Assembly (NCBI RefSeq): GCF_010614805.1
Contig: NZ_JAAFZC010000001.1
Location: forward strand, 1,528,001-1,592,000
Direction: 5' to 3'
From: Pseudooceanicola aestuarii
GTDB taxonomy: Bacteria > Pseudomonadota > Alphaproteobacteria > Rhodobacterales > Rhodobacteraceae
Length of the DNA stretch: 64,000 bases
Shown here: positions 7,742 through 17,297 of the stretch, piece after piece
Position numbering within the stretch: the first letter of the stretch is position 1
Layout of the letters: each line of letters starts with the position of its first letter
Program-made: the position numbers and the translations under genes
The notes under the pieces: model-generated
Databases searched by the model: none
The model's input: the letters and a program-made list of their open reading frames with translations, nothing else
Told to the model about the DNA's origin: nothing

Positions 7742-8689
7742 ATGTCGATCGAATTGCCCAGCCCCGCCCAGCCCCTGAAGATCGGAACCCGTGGCTCGCC
7801 GCTTGCCGTTGCGCAGGCCGAAGAGACGCGCCGCCGGATCGCCACCGCCTTCGATCTGCCCGATGACGCCTTCGAGATCTGCCCGATTTCCACCTCCGGC
7901 GACCGCATCCAGGATCGCCCGCTGAAGGAGGTCGGCGGCAAGGGCCTGTTCACCCGCGAGATCGAGCAGGCGATGATCACCGGTGAAATCGACATCGCGG
8001 TGCATTCGATGAAGGACATGCCGGTGCTGCAACCCAGCGGGCTGGTGCTGGATTGCTACCTGCCGCGAGAGGATTTTCGCGATGCCTTTGTCTCCACCGC
8101 CTATGCGGGGCTGGCGGATATTCCGGCAGGCACGCGGGTCGGCACCTCGTCGCTGCGGCGACGGGCGCAGGTTCTGGTGGCACGGCCCGACCTGGAGGTG
8201 GTGGAGTTTCGCGGCAACGTCCAGACCCGCCTGCGCAAGCTGGCCGATAACGTGGCCGGGGCGACATTTCTGGCGATGGCCGGGCTGAACCGGCTGGATA
8301 TGGCGCATGTGGCGCGCGGACCGCTGATGCCCGAGGAAATGCTGCCCGCCATCGCGCAAGGCGCCATCGGGGTGGAGCGCCGTGCCGATGACCGCCGCGC
8401 CGCCGCGCTGCTGGAGGCGATCCACGATCCCGCCACCGCCGAACAGCTGGCCGCCGAACGTGCCTTTCTGGCGCGGCTGGACGGGTCGTGCGAAACGCCG
8501 ATTGCCGGGCTGGCCGAGGTGACGGGCGGTACCCTGCGCCTGCGCGGGGAGATCCTGCGCCCCGACGGGTCCGAACGGCTGTGCGATGACCGCAGCGCAC
8601 CGGTCGCCGACGGGGCCGAACTGGGCCGGGCCATGGCGGCAGAAATGCTGACCCTTGCGGGGCCGGGCTTCTTCGACTGGCGCGGCTGA
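7742..8689 (+). CDS. hemC: Hydroxymethylbilane synthase (porphobilinogen deaminase)
   Basis: A 315-residue enzyme that joins four porphobilinogen units to hydroxymethylbilane. Motifs: [14 protein letters not shown] at the N terminus, [14 protein letters not shown], the VHSMKDMP signature, [12 protein letters not shown], and the cofactor-carrying Cys250 in [11 protein letters not shown] that holds the dipyrromethane primer. The start at ATG 7742 gives normal length. It is divergent from hemE, the enzyme two steps later in the pathway; the shared spacer could coordinate the two genes. Confidence 0.96.
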   Translation: MSIELPSPAQPLKIGTRGSPLAVAQAEETRRRIATAFDLPDDAFEICPISTSGDRIQDRPLKEVGGKGLFTREIEQAMITGEIDIAVHSMKDMPVLQPSGLVLDCYLPREDFRDAFVSTAYAGLADIPAGTRVGTSSLRRRAQVLVARPDLEVVEFRGNVQTRLRKLADNVAGATFLAMAGLNRLDMAHVARGPLMPEEMLPAIAQGAIGVERRADDRRAAALLEAIHDPATAEQLAAERAFLARLDGSCETPIAGLAEVTGGTLRLRGEILRPDGSERLCDDRSAPVADGAELGRAMAAEMLTLAGPGFFDWRG

Positions 8690-8703
8690 GGCGCGCGCGC
8701 CGG

Positions 8704-9189
8704 TCAGTCCTCGGGCAGGCAGGTATTGGTGCCGTGGCAGCGCGTCACCTGGCGGACCGTCGATGCCTCGGGGTCGGGAAAGAGCGTGCCACCGCAGGGA
8801 TCGAGCCGTAGGTGATAGCCCTCTGCGCGTTGTTCGACAAAGGCGAGCACCTCGCCCTCCTGCTCCGGCAAGCCGGCGCACCACGGCCCGGCGCAGGTCA
8901 ATTCCAGCGTCAGCGGCGTGGCGAATCGCGTAGAAAAGCCGCGTTTGGCCAGGGCATGCCCCTCGAACCTGGCGGCAAAGCTGCGCTCTTCGGGATCCGG
9001 GTCCGACAGGTCGCGTTCGGGCAGGGGGCCAGACTGATGGGTCAGGGTGCCCAGCAGCACGACATATGGTTCGGCCGCCTCCGCCGCGCGGGTGTAGCTG
9101 CGGGCGGCATCGGGACGCATGCAGGACAGAGCCTGCGCCTGACCGGCGAGCAGCGTGGCAGCAAGGGAAAGGGCAAGGATCTGTTTCAC
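8704..9189 (-). CDS. Secreted cysteine-containing protein of unknown function
   Basis: A 161-residue protein with a signal peptide ([20 protein letters not shown], cleavage expected after this) and five cysteines in the mature part, including CAGPWC, C in LDPCGG and CHGTNTC, suggesting disulfides in the periplasm. No enzyme motif is seen; a periplasmic OB-like or NTR-like fold is possible but unproven. The GTG start overlaps the rppH stop (GTGA), so it is translationally coupled to rppH. Converges on hemC with a 14 bp gap. Confidence 0.7.
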   Translation of the reverse strand: MKQILALSLAATLLAGQAQALSCMRPDAARSYTRAAEAAEPYVVLLGTLTHQSGPLPERDLSDPDPEERSFAARFEGHALAKRGFSTRFATPLTLELTCAGPWCAGLPEQEGEVLAFVEQRAEGYHLRLDPCGGTLFPDPEASTVRQVTRCHGTNTCLPED

Positions 9190-9668
9190 AACCTGTCTCC
9201 GAAAGCGTCGAGAACGCGGGAATAGACCGCGCGTTTGAACGGCACGATATTGTCGATCAACGCATCAACCGGCATCCAGGTCCATTCCGCGAATTCGGGA
9301 TGTTCGGTGGCGATGTTCACATCCGCGTCGGTTCCGTGAAACCGCATCAGCACCCATTTCTGTTCCTGGCCGCGAAACTGGCCCTTCCAGATCCGGGGCA
9401 CCAGCTCGTGCGGCAGGTCATAGGGGATCCATCCCTCTGTCATCGCCTCGACCGTGACCTTGTCGGCGGTGATGCCGGTTTCCTCCCACAATTCCCGCAG
9501 GGCTGCCGTCTCCACGCTTTCGCCCGGATCAATACCGCCCTGGGGCATCTGCCAGGCGTCGGATTTGAAATCCATCCGCTGGCCGGTGAATACGCGGCCT
9601 TCGGCATTGATCAGCATGACCCCCACACAGGGGCGGTAGGGCAGTTTGGCGATATCTTCGGGTGTCAT
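9186..9668 (-). CDS. rppH: RNA pyrophosphohydrolase (Nudix)
   Basis: A 160-residue Nudix hydrolase that removes pyrophosphate from the 5' end of triphosphorylated mRNAs and so starts decay. The Nudix box GX5EX7REXXEEXG is complete near residues 44-66 (GGIDPGES ... RELWEETGI). The N-terminal [21 protein letters not shown] and the [19 protein letters not shown] end are typical of RppH/IalA. Followed by a coupled gene for a secreted protein. Confidence 0.93.
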   Translation of the reverse strand: MTPEDIAKLPYRPCVGVMLINAEGRVFTGQRMDFKSDAWQMPQGGIDPGESVETAALRELWEETGITADKVTVEAMTEGWIPYDLPHELVPRIWKGQFRGQEQKWVLMRFHGTDADVNIATEHPEFAEWTWMPVDALIDNIVPFKRAVYSRVLDAFGDRL

Positions 9669-9722
9669 GGGTACCTCCGTTCGGGCGGAGCATAGTGGCG
9701 CGGGCAGCGATGGCCAGCGGAC

Positions 9723-10622
9723 TCAGGCCCAGATCCCGGCGATTTCGGCGGTGATCCAGTCGCGGAACCGCGCGAAATGGGGCAGGGCGGCGCTGCGATC
9801 GGGGTAGATCAGGGTATAGGCCTGTCCGGTGGGCATCTCGTGCGGCGATGCAAGGCGCAGCCGCCCCTGCGCCAGGGGTGCGCGGGCCAGGATCTCGGGC
9901 ACCAGCCCCAGGCCCAGACCGGCGATGGCGGCGTCGATCACCATGTCGAAATGGTCGAATCGTGCGCCGCGCAGGGTGCGGCGAGGGTCCAGCTCTGCCC
10001 GGCGGAACCAATCAGGCCAGAGCGTCGGGCGGGTGGCCTGTTGCAGCAGGGGCAGGCGCAACAGGTCGTCATCGGCCAGTGGCCCCCCGCGCCCGATCAG
10101 CGTCGGGGCGCCCACCACGACCAGCGTTTCGTCCAGCAGATGCAGGTGATGCGCGCCTTCGCTGCGGTGCTGGCTGCGCTGGATCGCCAGATCAAAGGGT
10201 TCGGCGTCGAAATTCACCGGCGCCAGGCGTGCGGCCATGTCGAAGGTCACGCCCGGCACCGCGGATTGAAAGGCGCCTAACCTGGGGATCAGCCAGGATC
10301 GTCCGAAACTGGGCAGGGTGGCCAGCCGTAGCACGCCGGTCTGCCCGCCAAAGGCCATGACCCCCACGGCGGCGGCATTCAAATCGGCCAACAGCCGTTC
10401 GGCATCGCGCAGGAAGGCCCGGCCTGCGTCCGACAGCACCAGCCGTTTGCGCGCGCGATGAAACAGCGCCACGCCCAGCCGGTCCTCCAGCCCCGCGATG
10501 GCCCGGCTGACGGCGCTTTGCGTGCGGCCCAGATCCTGCGCGGCGGCGTGGGTCGTGCCCAGACGCGCAGATGCGCAAAAGGCTTCAAGCTCTCCGACGG
10601 AGGGGATGTAAGATTTGCGCAT
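9723..10622 (-). CDS. LysR-family regulator divergent from gcdH
   Basis: A 299-residue LysR-type regulator: winged helix-turn-helix at residues 7-65 (AAAQDLGRTQSAVSRAIAGLE) and a substrate-binding effector domain with IQRSQHRSEGAHHLHLLDE, resembling the GcvA/GcdR group. It is divergently placed 119 bp from glutaryl-CoA dehydrogenase, the classical arrangement for a regulator and its target, so control of gcdH is likely; lysine-pathway acyl-CoA or glutarate derivatives are possible effectors. Confidence 0.85.
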   Translation of the reverse strand: MRKSYIPSVGELEAFCASARLGTTHAAAQDLGRTQSAVSRAIAGLEDRLGVALFHRARKRLVLSDAGRAFLRDAERLLADLNAAAVGVMAFGGQTGVLRLATLPSFGRSWLIPRLGAFQSAVPGVTFDMAARLAPVNFDAEPFDLAIQRSQHRSEGAHHLHLLDETLVVVGAPTLIGRGGPLADDDLLRLPLLQQATRPTLWPDWFRRAELDPRRTLRGARFDHFDMVIDAAIAGLGLGLVPEILARAPLAQGRLRLASPHEMPTGQAYTLIYPDRSAALPHFARFRDWITAEIAGIWA

Positions 10623-10741
10623 TTGCGGGACACTGATGACTATTTGCGATCAACTGCGCGAAAAATACTTGTTAGATACGGTCGGGGCAATGGCCTATAC
10701 CGGCGCGGAATCCATGTTTGCCACGAATTGGGAGATGCACC

Positions 10742-11968
10742 ATGACCATCGCCGACAAGCCGCTTCTGAAGGACAAGGACCGTCCGAACATGTCCAGCTT
10801 TGCCTGGGAAGACCCCTTCCTGCTGAACGATCAGCTGGAAGAGGACGAACGGATGATCGCGGACAGTGCGCGGGCGTTTTCGCAGGATCGGCTGATGGGC
10901 CGGGTGGAGAAGATGTACCTGGAAGAAGGCGTCGATCCCGAGATCTTCGCCGAGATGGGCGAAGCCGGGATGCTTGGCGTCACGGTGCCGGAGGAATACG
11001 GCGGGCTGGGCGCGGGCTACGTGTCCTACGGTCTGGTCGCGCGGGAGGTGGAGCGCGTGGACAGCGGCTTCCGCTCCATGTGTTCGGTCCAATCCTCGTT
11101 GGTGATGTACCCGATCTACGCCTACGGCTCCGAAGCGCAGCGCAAGAAATATCTGCCCAAACTGGCTTCGGGCGAATGGATCGGCTGTTTCGGCCTGACG
11201 GAGCCCGACGCGGGCTCCGATCCCGGCGGGATGAAGACCACGGCCAGGAAATCCGACGGCGGCTACGTGCTGAACGGCGCGAAGATGTGGATTTCCAACT
11301 CGCCCATCGCGGATGTCTTCGTGGTCTGGGCCAAGTCGGAGGCGCATGACGGGGCGATCCGCGGCTTTGTCCTGGAAAAGGGCATGAAGGGCCTGTCCGC
11401 CCCCAAGATCGGCGGCAAGCTGAGCCTGCGCGCCTCCATCACCGGCGAGGTCGTGATGGACAATGTCGAGGTCGGCGAGGACGCGTTGCTGCCGCATGTG
11501 TCCGGCCTGAAAGGTCCGTTCGGTTGTCTGAACCGCGCGCGCTACGGCATCGCCTGGGGCGTGATGGGCGCGGCCGAAGATTGCTGGCTTCAAGCGCGCA
11601 GCTACGGCATGGACCGCACCCAGTTCGGCAAGCCGCTGGCGGGGATGCAGCTGTACCAGAAGAAACTGGCCGACATGCAGACGGAGATCACCCTGGGCCT
11701 GCAAGCCGCGCTGCGCGTCGGCCGGCTGTTCGATGCGGCGAAGGCGGCGCCGGAAATGGTGTCCTTGATCAAGCGCAACAATTGCGGCAAGGCGCTGGAT
11801 ATCGCGCGCATGGCCCGCGACATGCATGGCGGCAACGGCATCCAGATCGAATACAAGGTGATGCGCCATGCCGCCAACCTGGAGACGGTGAACACCTACG
11901 AAGGCACCCATGACGTGCACGCCCTGATCCTGGGCCGGGCGCAGACCGGGTTGCAGGCGTTCTTCTGA
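10742..11968 (+). CDS. gcdH: Glutaryl-CoA dehydrogenase
   Basis: A 408-residue acyl-CoA dehydrogenase that oxidises and decarboxylates glutaryl-CoA to crotonyl-CoA in lysine and tryptophan breakdown. GCDH-specific features are [17 protein letters not shown] (arginine that binds the distal carboxylate), [39 protein letters not shown] and the catalytic Glu387 in TYEGTHDVH. The ATG at 10742 has GGGAG at 10730-10734. The divergent LysR gene probably regulates it. No electron-transfer flavoprotein gene is nearby. Confidence 0.94.
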   Translation: MTIADKPLLKDKDRPNMSSFAWEDPFLLNDQLEEDERMIADSARAFSQDRLMGRVEKMYLEEGVDPEIFAEMGEAGMLGVTVPEEYGGLGAGYVSYGLVAREVERVDSGFRSMCSVQSSLVMYPIYAYGSEAQRKKYLPKLASGEWIGCFGLTEPDAGSDPGGMKTTARKSDGGYVLNGAKMWISNSPIADVFVVWAKSEAHDGAIRGFVLEKGMKGLSAPKIGGKLSLRASITGEVVMDNVEVGEDALLPHVSGLKGPFGCLNRARYGIAWGVMGAAEDCWLQARSYGMDRTQFGKPLAGMQLYQKKLADMQTEITLGLQAALRVGRLFDAAKAAPEMVSLIKRNNCGKALDIARMARDMHGGNGIQIEYKVMRHAANLETVNTYEGTHDVHALILGRAQTGLQAFF

Positions 11969-12026
11969 TCGCCGGGACGCGGGGCAGGGGCCGCAGGGCC
12001 GGCCCGAGCGCCTGACAAGACAGACC

Positions 12027-12054
12027 GGGGGCGGGCGCGCAGGCGCCGGCCCCC
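12027..12054 (+). terminator. Possible terminator hairpin after gcdH
   Basis: GGGGGC and GGCGC (12027-12038) pair with GCGCC and GCCCCC (12043-12054) with one G-G mismatch and a GCAG loop. The stem is strong but there is no T run, so intrinsic termination is uncertain. Confidence 0.35.
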
Positions 12055-12131
12055 TTGGCCATCGGGGGGAGCCGGTGGACATTGCCGCAGCGCTGCCGCA
12101 TAGCTGGAGCGGACAGGCAGAAGAGGCAGGC

Positions 12132-13649
12132 ATGGCAGTTCCGAAACCCGTTGTTTTGTGCATTCTCGATGGTTGGGGCATCTCCGAACGGACAGAGGCG
12201 AACGCGCCCCATCTGGCGCGGACACCGGCCTTTGATCAGGTGATGGCGACCTGCCCGAATGCGCGGCTGATCACCCATGGCCCGGATGTGGGCCTGCCAC
12301 AGGGCCAGATGGGCAATTCCGAGGTCGGGCACACCAATATCGGCGCCGGACGCGTGGTGGCGATGGACCTCGGCCAGATCGACCTGGCGATCGAGGACGG
12401 ATCCTTTGCCGTCAACCCGGCGTTGCAGGACATGATCGCGGCGCTGAAGGGGACGGGCGGCACGGCCCACGTGATGGGCCTGTTGTCCGATGGCGGGGTG
12501 CACGGCAGCCTGGCCCATGTCATCGCGGCGATCCGGGTGATCGCCGGGGCCGGGGTGCCGGTGGCCTTTCATGCCGTGACGGACGGGCGCGACGTGGCGC
12601 CGTCCTCCGCGTTGGGGTATCTTGAGACGCTTGAGGCGGCGCTGCCCGAAGGGGCGGCCATCGTCACCGTGTCGGGGCGCTATTTCGCGCTGGATCGCGA
12701 CAACCGCTGGGAGCGGGTGGAACAGGCCTATGCCGCCATGATCCAGGGCAAGGGCACGCGCGCCGACACCCCCCGCGCGGTGGTGGAGGCCGCCTATGCC
12801 GATGGAAAGACGGACGAATTCGTCGTCCCGGCCGTGATCGGCACCTATGCGGGCGCGCAGGATGGCGACGGCATGTTCTGTCTGAACTTCCGCGCCGACC
12901 GCGCGCGGGAGATCCTGGCGGCCATCGGCCAGCCGGGGTTTGACGGGTTCGACACGGGGCCGCGCCCGAAGCTGGCCGCGCTGTTGGGCATGGTTGAATA
13001 TTCTGCTGCGCATGGTGAATTCATGACCACCTGTTTTCCGAAACGGAAGATCGTGAACACCCTTGGCGAATGGGTCGCGCGGCAGGGGCGCAGCCAGTAC
13101 CGGTTGGCGGAGACAGAGAAATACCCGCATGTGACGTTTTTCCTGGATGGCGGTGCCGAGACGGAAAAGGAAGGGGAGACCCGGTTCATGCCGCTCTCGC
13201 CCAAGGTCGCGACCTATGACCTGCAACCGGAGATGTCCTCGGCCGAGGTCACGGACCGTTTCGTCGCCGCGATCGAGGCCGGGTATGACCTGATCGTCAC
13301 CAATTACGCCAATCCCGACATGGTCGGCCATACCGGCGACCTGGCCGCCGCGATCGCCGCCTGCGAGGCGGTGGATGCCGGGCTGGCCCGCGTGCTGGCC
13401 GCGCTGAAGGCCGCCGGGGGCGCGATGATCGTGACCGCCGATCACGGCAATTGCGAAGTCATGGTCGATCCCGACACCGGCGCGCCGCATACCGCCCACA
13501 CCACCAACCTGGTGCCCGTGGCCCTGGTTGGCGGCCCGGAGGGGGCGCGGCTGCGGGACGGGCGGCTGGCGGATCTGGCGCCGACGCTGCTGGCGCTGAT
13601 GGGGCTGCCGCAACCCGCGGAAATGACGGGGGAGAGCCTGATCGCATGA
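12132..13649 (+). CDS. gpmI: 2,3-bisphosphoglycerate-independent phosphoglycerate mutase
   Basis: A 505-residue metal-dependent (alkaline phosphatase superfamily) mutase that interconverts 3- and 2-phosphoglycerate. Motifs: VLCILDGWG near the N terminus, the phosphoserine Ser63 in QMGNSEVGHTNIGAGR, HLLSDGGVH-like LLSDGGVHGS, FHAVTDGRDVAPSS, NYANPDMVGHTG and TADHGNCE with metal-binding His/Asp. It is the first gene of gpmI-envC-ctpA, joined by ATGA stop-start overlaps. Confidence 0.95.
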   Translation: MAVPKPVVLCILDGWGISERTEANAPHLARTPAFDQVMATCPNARLITHGPDVGLPQGQMGNSEVGHTNIGAGRVVAMDLGQIDLAIEDGSFAVNPALQDMIAALKGTGGTAHVMGLLSDGGVHGSLAHVIAAIRVIAGAGVPVAFHAVTDGRDVAPSSALGYLETLEAALPEGAAIVTVSGRYFALDRDNRWERVEQAYAAMIQGKGTRADTPRAVVEAAYADGKTDEFVVPAVIGTYAGAQDGDGMFCLNFRADRAREILAAIGQPGFDGFDTGPRPKLAALLGMVEYSAAHGEFMTTCFPKRKIVNTLGEWVARQGRSQYRLAETEKYPHVTFFLDGGAETEKEGETRFMPLSPKVATYDLQPEMSSAEVTDRFVAAIEAGYDLIVTNYANPDMVGHTGDLAAAIAACEAVDAGLARVLAALKAAGGAMIVTADHGNCEVMVDPDTGAPHTAHTTNLVPVALVGGPEGARLRDGRLADLAPTLLALMGLPQPAEMTGESLIA

Positions 13650-14806
13650 TCCGCCGCGCCGCGCTTGCCCTGGCTGCCGGCATATGCCTGGTGCCGGCCG
13701 CTGTCCTGCCTCTGCGGGCAGCGACGGATGCCGGCGCCCTGGCCCAGGCGGCGGCGGCGGACCTGGACGCGGCGGCGCGCGCCTTGCAGGCGGCGCAGGG
13801 TGCGGGGGACCGGGTCGCGGCGCTGACCGACACGCTGCGCGCCTACGAGAAGGGGTTGGGCGCCCTGCGCGAAAGCCTGCGTCGCGCCGTGCTGCGCGAA
13901 TCCGAACTGACCGCCGAATTGCAATCTCGCGAGGGGGAGATCGCCCAACTTCTGGCCGTTTTGCAGACCATGGGCCGCGCGCCCGCGCCGACCCTGCTGC
14001 TGCATCCCGATGGCCCCACCGGGACCGCCCGGTCGGGGATGATCCTGGCCGATGTGGCACCGGCGCTGAATGCCCGCGCGGACGGGCTGCGCGCCCGGTT
14101 GCAGGAGGTCCGCACCCTGCGGGCTCTTCAGGAAAGCGCGGTGGATCAGCTGGATACGGGACTGGACGGTGTGCAGCGCGCCCGCACCGCGCTGAGCCAG
14201 GCCGTGTCGGACCGTACGGACCTGCCGCGCCGCTTCACCTCCGACCCGGAGGGGACGGCGCTGCTGATCGCCTCTGCCGAGACGCTGGGCAGTTTCGCCG
14301 AAGGATTATCGGCCGTAGCCGAAGGCGAAGAGGGTGTCGCGCCGGACTTGCCCGAAGTCACCGACCGCCGGGGCGATTTGCCGCTGCCTGTCCGTGGCCG
14401 CGTGCTGCGCCGTGCCGGAGAGGCGGACGCGGCAGGCATCATCCGGCCCGGCATTGTTCTGGCCACCCGGCCGCGCGCGCTGGTCACGGCGCCTTTTGCT
14501 GCGACGATTCGCTATCGCGGGCCGCTTCTGGACTACGGAAACGTGATGATCCTTGAGCCGCAGCCCGGAATTTTGTTGGTATTGGCGGGGCTAGATGTGG
14601 TTTACGGTTCCGCCGGAGAGGTCATCCCCGAAGGCGCCCCCGTGGGCCTCATGGGGGGAGAAGATCCTGGACCGGGGGCCATCCTGTCGGATCTCTCCGT
14701 CGGTAGCGGGGCGGAGAGAACGGAAACGCTCTACCTGGAACTCAGGCGGGAAAACGAACCAACGGACCCGGAACCCTGGTTCGCAGTCACGAAGGACACG
14801 CAATGA
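13646..14806 (+). CDS. EnvC-like murein hydrolase activator (degenerate M23 domain)
   Basis: A 386-residue secreted protein: signal peptide (to about residue 25), a long Ala-rich coiled coil (about 28-230) and a C-terminal LytM/M23-type domain (about 265-385: RGRVLRRAG, FAATIRYRGPLLDYGNVMIL). The zinc ligands of active LytM enzymes are missing; the usual His-x-His position reads LVLAGLD. This is typical of EnvC-type proteins that activate amidases at the septum rather than cut peptidoglycan. Its ATG overlaps the gpmI stop and its stop overlaps ctpA, so it is coupled at both ends. Confidence 0.88.
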   Translation: MIRRAALALAAGICLVPAAVLPLRAATDAGALAQAAAADLDAAARALQAAQGAGDRVAALTDTLRAYEKGLGALRESLRRAVLRESELTAELQSREGEIAQLLAVLQTMGRAPAPTLLLHPDGPTGTARSGMILADVAPALNARADGLRARLQEVRTLRALQESAVDQLDTGLDGVQRARTALSQAVSDRTDLPRRFTSDPEGTALLIASAETLGSFAEGLSAVAEGEEGVAPDLPEVTDRRGDLPLPVRGRVLRRAGEADAAGIIRPGIVLATRPRALVTAPFAATIRYRGPLLDYGNVMILEPQPGILLVLAGLDVVYGSAGEVIPEGAPVGLMGGEDPGPGAILSDLSVGSGAERTETLYLELRRENEPTDPEPWFAVTKDTQ

Positions 14807-16137
14807 AGATGAAATTCGCCATGGCCATCATCAGCGGCATGACCGCAGCGGTGATCGCCACTACGCAGGTCGCCGCGCCGTTGCTGGCACAGGAAAGCGA
14901 TCGCAATTCCAACGTCTACGAACAGTTGGACCTTTTCGGCGACATTTTTGAGCGGATTCGCAATCAATATGTCGAAGAAGTTGATGAAGCCGACCTGATC
15001 GAGGCCGCGATTGACGGTATGCTGACCTCGCTTGATCCGCATTCCAACTACCTGTCGCCCAAGGATGCCGCCGACATGCGCGTGCAGACCCGTGGCGAAT
15101 TCGGCGGGCTGGGGATCGAGGTCACGCAAGAGGATGGTTTCGTCAAGGTGGTGACGCCGATGGACGGCACGCCAGCCTATGACGCCGGTGTCGAGGCGGG
15201 TGATTTCATTACCCATGTCGACGGCGAAAGCCTGCTGGGCCTGACGCTGAACGACGCGGTGGAACTGATGCGCGGCCCGGTGGGCAGCGAAATCGTGGTG
15301 ACCGTGGTGCGCGAAGGTTCGGCCGAACCGTTCGACATCTCCATCATCCGCGACACGATCACCCTGACCGCCGTGCGTTCGCGGACCGAACGCGACACCG
15401 TGGTGTTGCGGGTCACGACATTCAATGACCAGACCTACCCCAATCTGGAGGCCGGGCTGGCCGAGCAGATCGAGGCCGCAGGCGGCATCGACAACGTGAA
15501 CGGCGTGGTGCTGGATCTGCGCAACAATCCCGGTGGGCTGCTGACCCAAGCGATCCGCGTCTCCGACGCCTTCCTGGAGAAGGGCGAGATCGTATCGACG
15601 CGGGGCCGTGATCCGGCGGATGGCGATCGCTACAACGCCGAGGCGGGGGACCTGATCGCCGGCAAGCCGATGGTGGTGCTGATCAACGGCGGTTCAGCCT
15701 CTGCGTCGGAAATCGTCGCGGGCGCGTTGCAGGATCACCGCCGGGCGATCGTGGTGGGTACGAAGTCCTTTGGCAAGGGGTCGGTGCAGACCGTGATGCC
15801 GCTGCGGGGCGACGGGGCCATGCGCCTGACCACCGCGCGCTATTACACGCCCTCGGGCCGGTCGATCCAGGCGCTGGGCGTCTCTCCCGATATCGTGGTC
15901 GAACAGCCGCGCCGTACCGAGGAGGAGGAGGAAGAAGACTCCGCCGCCCGCCGGTCGCGGAGCGAGGCCGACCTGCGCGGATCGCTGGACAACGATTCGC
16001 TGTCCGAAGATCAGATCCGCCAGATCGAGGAGGAGCAGGAGAAGGCCGAAGAGGCCGCGAAGCTGCGCGAAGAGGATTACCAGCTGGCCTATGCCATTGA
16101 TATCCTCAAGGGATTGTCAGCTCTGAACGGGAAGTGA
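14803..16137 (+). CDS. ctpA: Carboxy-terminal processing protease (S41)
   Basis: A 444-residue periplasmic serine protease. Signal peptide to about residue 29, N-terminal S41 helices (SLDPHSNYLSPKD), a PDZ domain (about 90-170, GGLGIEVTQED and VEAGDFITHVDGE) and the catalytic domain with NGGSASASEIVAGAL and the catalytic Lys in GTKSFGKGSVQT. The C-terminal tail after about residue 368 is acidic and coiled (EEEEEEDS, then EEEQEKAEEAAK). It probably processes cell-wall enzymes or their regulators together with EnvC, with which it is translationally coupled. Confidence 0.95.
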   Translation: MKMKFAMAIISGMTAAVIATTQVAAPLLAQESDRNSNVYEQLDLFGDIFERIRNQYVEEVDEADLIEAAIDGMLTSLDPHSNYLSPKDAADMRVQTRGEFGGLGIEVTQEDGFVKVVTPMDGTPAYDAGVEAGDFITHVDGESLLGLTLNDAVELMRGPVGSEIVVTVVREGSAEPFDISIIRDTITLTAVRSRTERDTVVLRVTTFNDQTYPNLEAGLAEQIEAAGGIDNVNGVVLDLRNNPGGLLTQAIRVSDAFLEKGEIVSTRGRDPADGDRYNAEAGDLIAGKPMVVLINGGSASASEIVAGALQDHRRAIVVGTKSFGKGSVQTVMPLRGDGAMRLTTARYYTPSGRSIQALGVSPDIVVEQPRRTEEEEEEDSAARRSRSEADLRGSLDNDSLSEDQIRQIEEEQEKAEEAAKLREEDYQLAYAIDILKGLSALNGK

Positions 16138-16160
16138 TCCCGGTTGCCTGAAATTGACGA

Positions 16161-16193
16161 AACGCCCCGTGGTCCGGCCACGGGGCGTTTTTC
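16161..16193. terminator. Bidirectional terminator between ctpA and rlmH
   Basis: Perfect 12 bp stem AACGCCCCGTGG (16161-16172) with its complement at 16178-16189, loop TCCGG, followed by TTTTT. It lies about 24 nt after the ctpA stop, and A-rich flanks on the other side suit rlmH. Confidence 0.85.
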
Positions 16194-16234
16194 ATTGCGG
16201 GTTCGTCAGGGCGAGGGAACCGGGGTTCGCCGCG

Positions 16235-16705
16235 CTAGGCCCGGTGGTAGGGCCCGCCGGCCAGGATCGTCGCGGCGCGGTACAGTTGTTCGGACAGCAT
16301 CACACGGGCCAGCATGTGCGGCCAGACCATCCGTCCAAAAGAAATCAGCCGATCCGCCTGCGCCCGCAGCGCCGGGTCGATCCCGTCGGCGCCGCCGATG
16401 ACAAAGGCACAGTCGCGTGTCCCGTTGTCGCGGCATCCGGCCAGCATCTCGGCGAATTGGGGCGATGTCAGGGTCATGCCGCGTTCGTCCAGCGCGACAA
16501 GGGTCGCGCCTTCGGGCAAGGTGCGGCGCAGCAGCGTGGCCTCTGCGGACATGCTGCCGCCCTTGCGCTCGTCGCCTTCGACCACGGTGGCAGGGCCAAG
16601 GCCAAGCGCCCGTCCGGTCCGGTCGAACCGGGTCAGGTAATCATCAATCAGCGCCTTCTCTGGGCCGGATTTCAGGCGCCCGATGGCGCAGATCTGGACC
16701 CGCAT
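16235..16705 (-). CDS. rlmH: 23S rRNA pseudouridine-1915 N3-methyltransferase
   Basis: A 156-residue SPOUT methyltransferase acting on helix 69 of 23S rRNA in assembled ribosomes. The N terminus MRVQICAIGRLKSGPEKAL, the KGG segment, ALDERGMTLTSPQFAE, the SAM-binding FVIGGADGIDPALR knot and the C-terminal LARVMLSEQLYRA block are characteristic. The start at 16705 gives exact family length. It follows rsfS with a 7 bp gap, the common rsfS-rlmH pair. Confidence 0.95.
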   Translation of the reverse strand: MRVQICAIGRLKSGPEKALIDDYLTRFDRTGRALGLGPATVVEGDERKGGSMSAEATLLRRTLPEGATLVALDERGMTLTSPQFAEMLAGCRDNGTRDCAFVIGGADGIDPALRAQADRLISFGRMVWPHMLARVMLSEQLYRAATILAGGPYHRA

Positions 16706-16712
16706 GCGTCGC

Positions 16713-17075
16713 TCAGGCGGTCGTCGCGGCCTGGCCGGGCTGAAGCCACATCTTTTCCAGCTGGTAGAATTCGCGGACTTCGGGGCGGAAGACATGGACG
16801 ATCACGTCGCCCGTGTCGATCAGAACCCAGTCGCCGGTTTCCTTGCCTTCGACCTTGGCGGTGCGACCGGTGGTCTGCTTCAGCTTTTCCGCCAGTTTTT
16901 GCGACATGGCAGAGACCTGCCGCGTGGAGCGGCCGGAACAGATCACCATGAAATCGCCGATGGAGGACTTTCCGCGCAGGTCGATCTTCACGATCTCCTC
17001 CGCCTTGTCGTCATCCAGCGATGTCAGGATCAGGGAAAGCTGCTCTTCGGAAGACAGCTCTTGCGGGGCGCTCAT
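16713..17075 (-). CDS. rsfS: Ribosomal silencing factor RsfS
   Basis: A 120-residue protein of the RsfS/Iojap family that binds uL14 on the 50S subunit and blocks subunit joining when nutrients are low. Core motifs: LDDDKAEEIVKIDLRGKSSIGDFMVICSG, RSTRQVSAMSQKLAEKL and DWVLIDTGDVIVHVF. The start chosen at 17075 gives usual family length. An in-frame ATG at 17174 would add 33 low-similarity residues. Just upstream of rlmH. Confidence 0.93.
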   Translation of the reverse strand: MSAPQELSSEEQLSLILTSLDDDKAEEIVKIDLRGKSSIGDFMVICSGRSTRQVSAMSQKLAEKLKQTTGRTAKVEGKETGDWVLIDTGDVIVHVFRPEVREFYQLEKMWLQPGQAATTA

Positions 17076-17297
17076 GACAGCGGCCCCTTTGGGTGCGGGT
17101 GCCCCCGCGATGGCGTCGAGTGACAGGACATCGTCCTCCTGGTGGCGCACCGTCGGAACCCCGGTGCTGGGCATGATCCCAATGTAGCAATCCCCGTGCC
17201 GCTTTTCAACGAAGCCCGCGCCGCTGCGGCATTGCCGCAACAGGCGGGGCGCCTCCGGTTGGGTGCGGGGCTGCCGCAGAGGGGCAAAATGACGGGC

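Noticed and set aside
11769..14060. Long open frame (763 codons) antisense to gcdH, gpmI and envC
   Set aside because: Arg/Pro/Gly-rich shadow frame caused by high GC; the plus-strand genes are certain.
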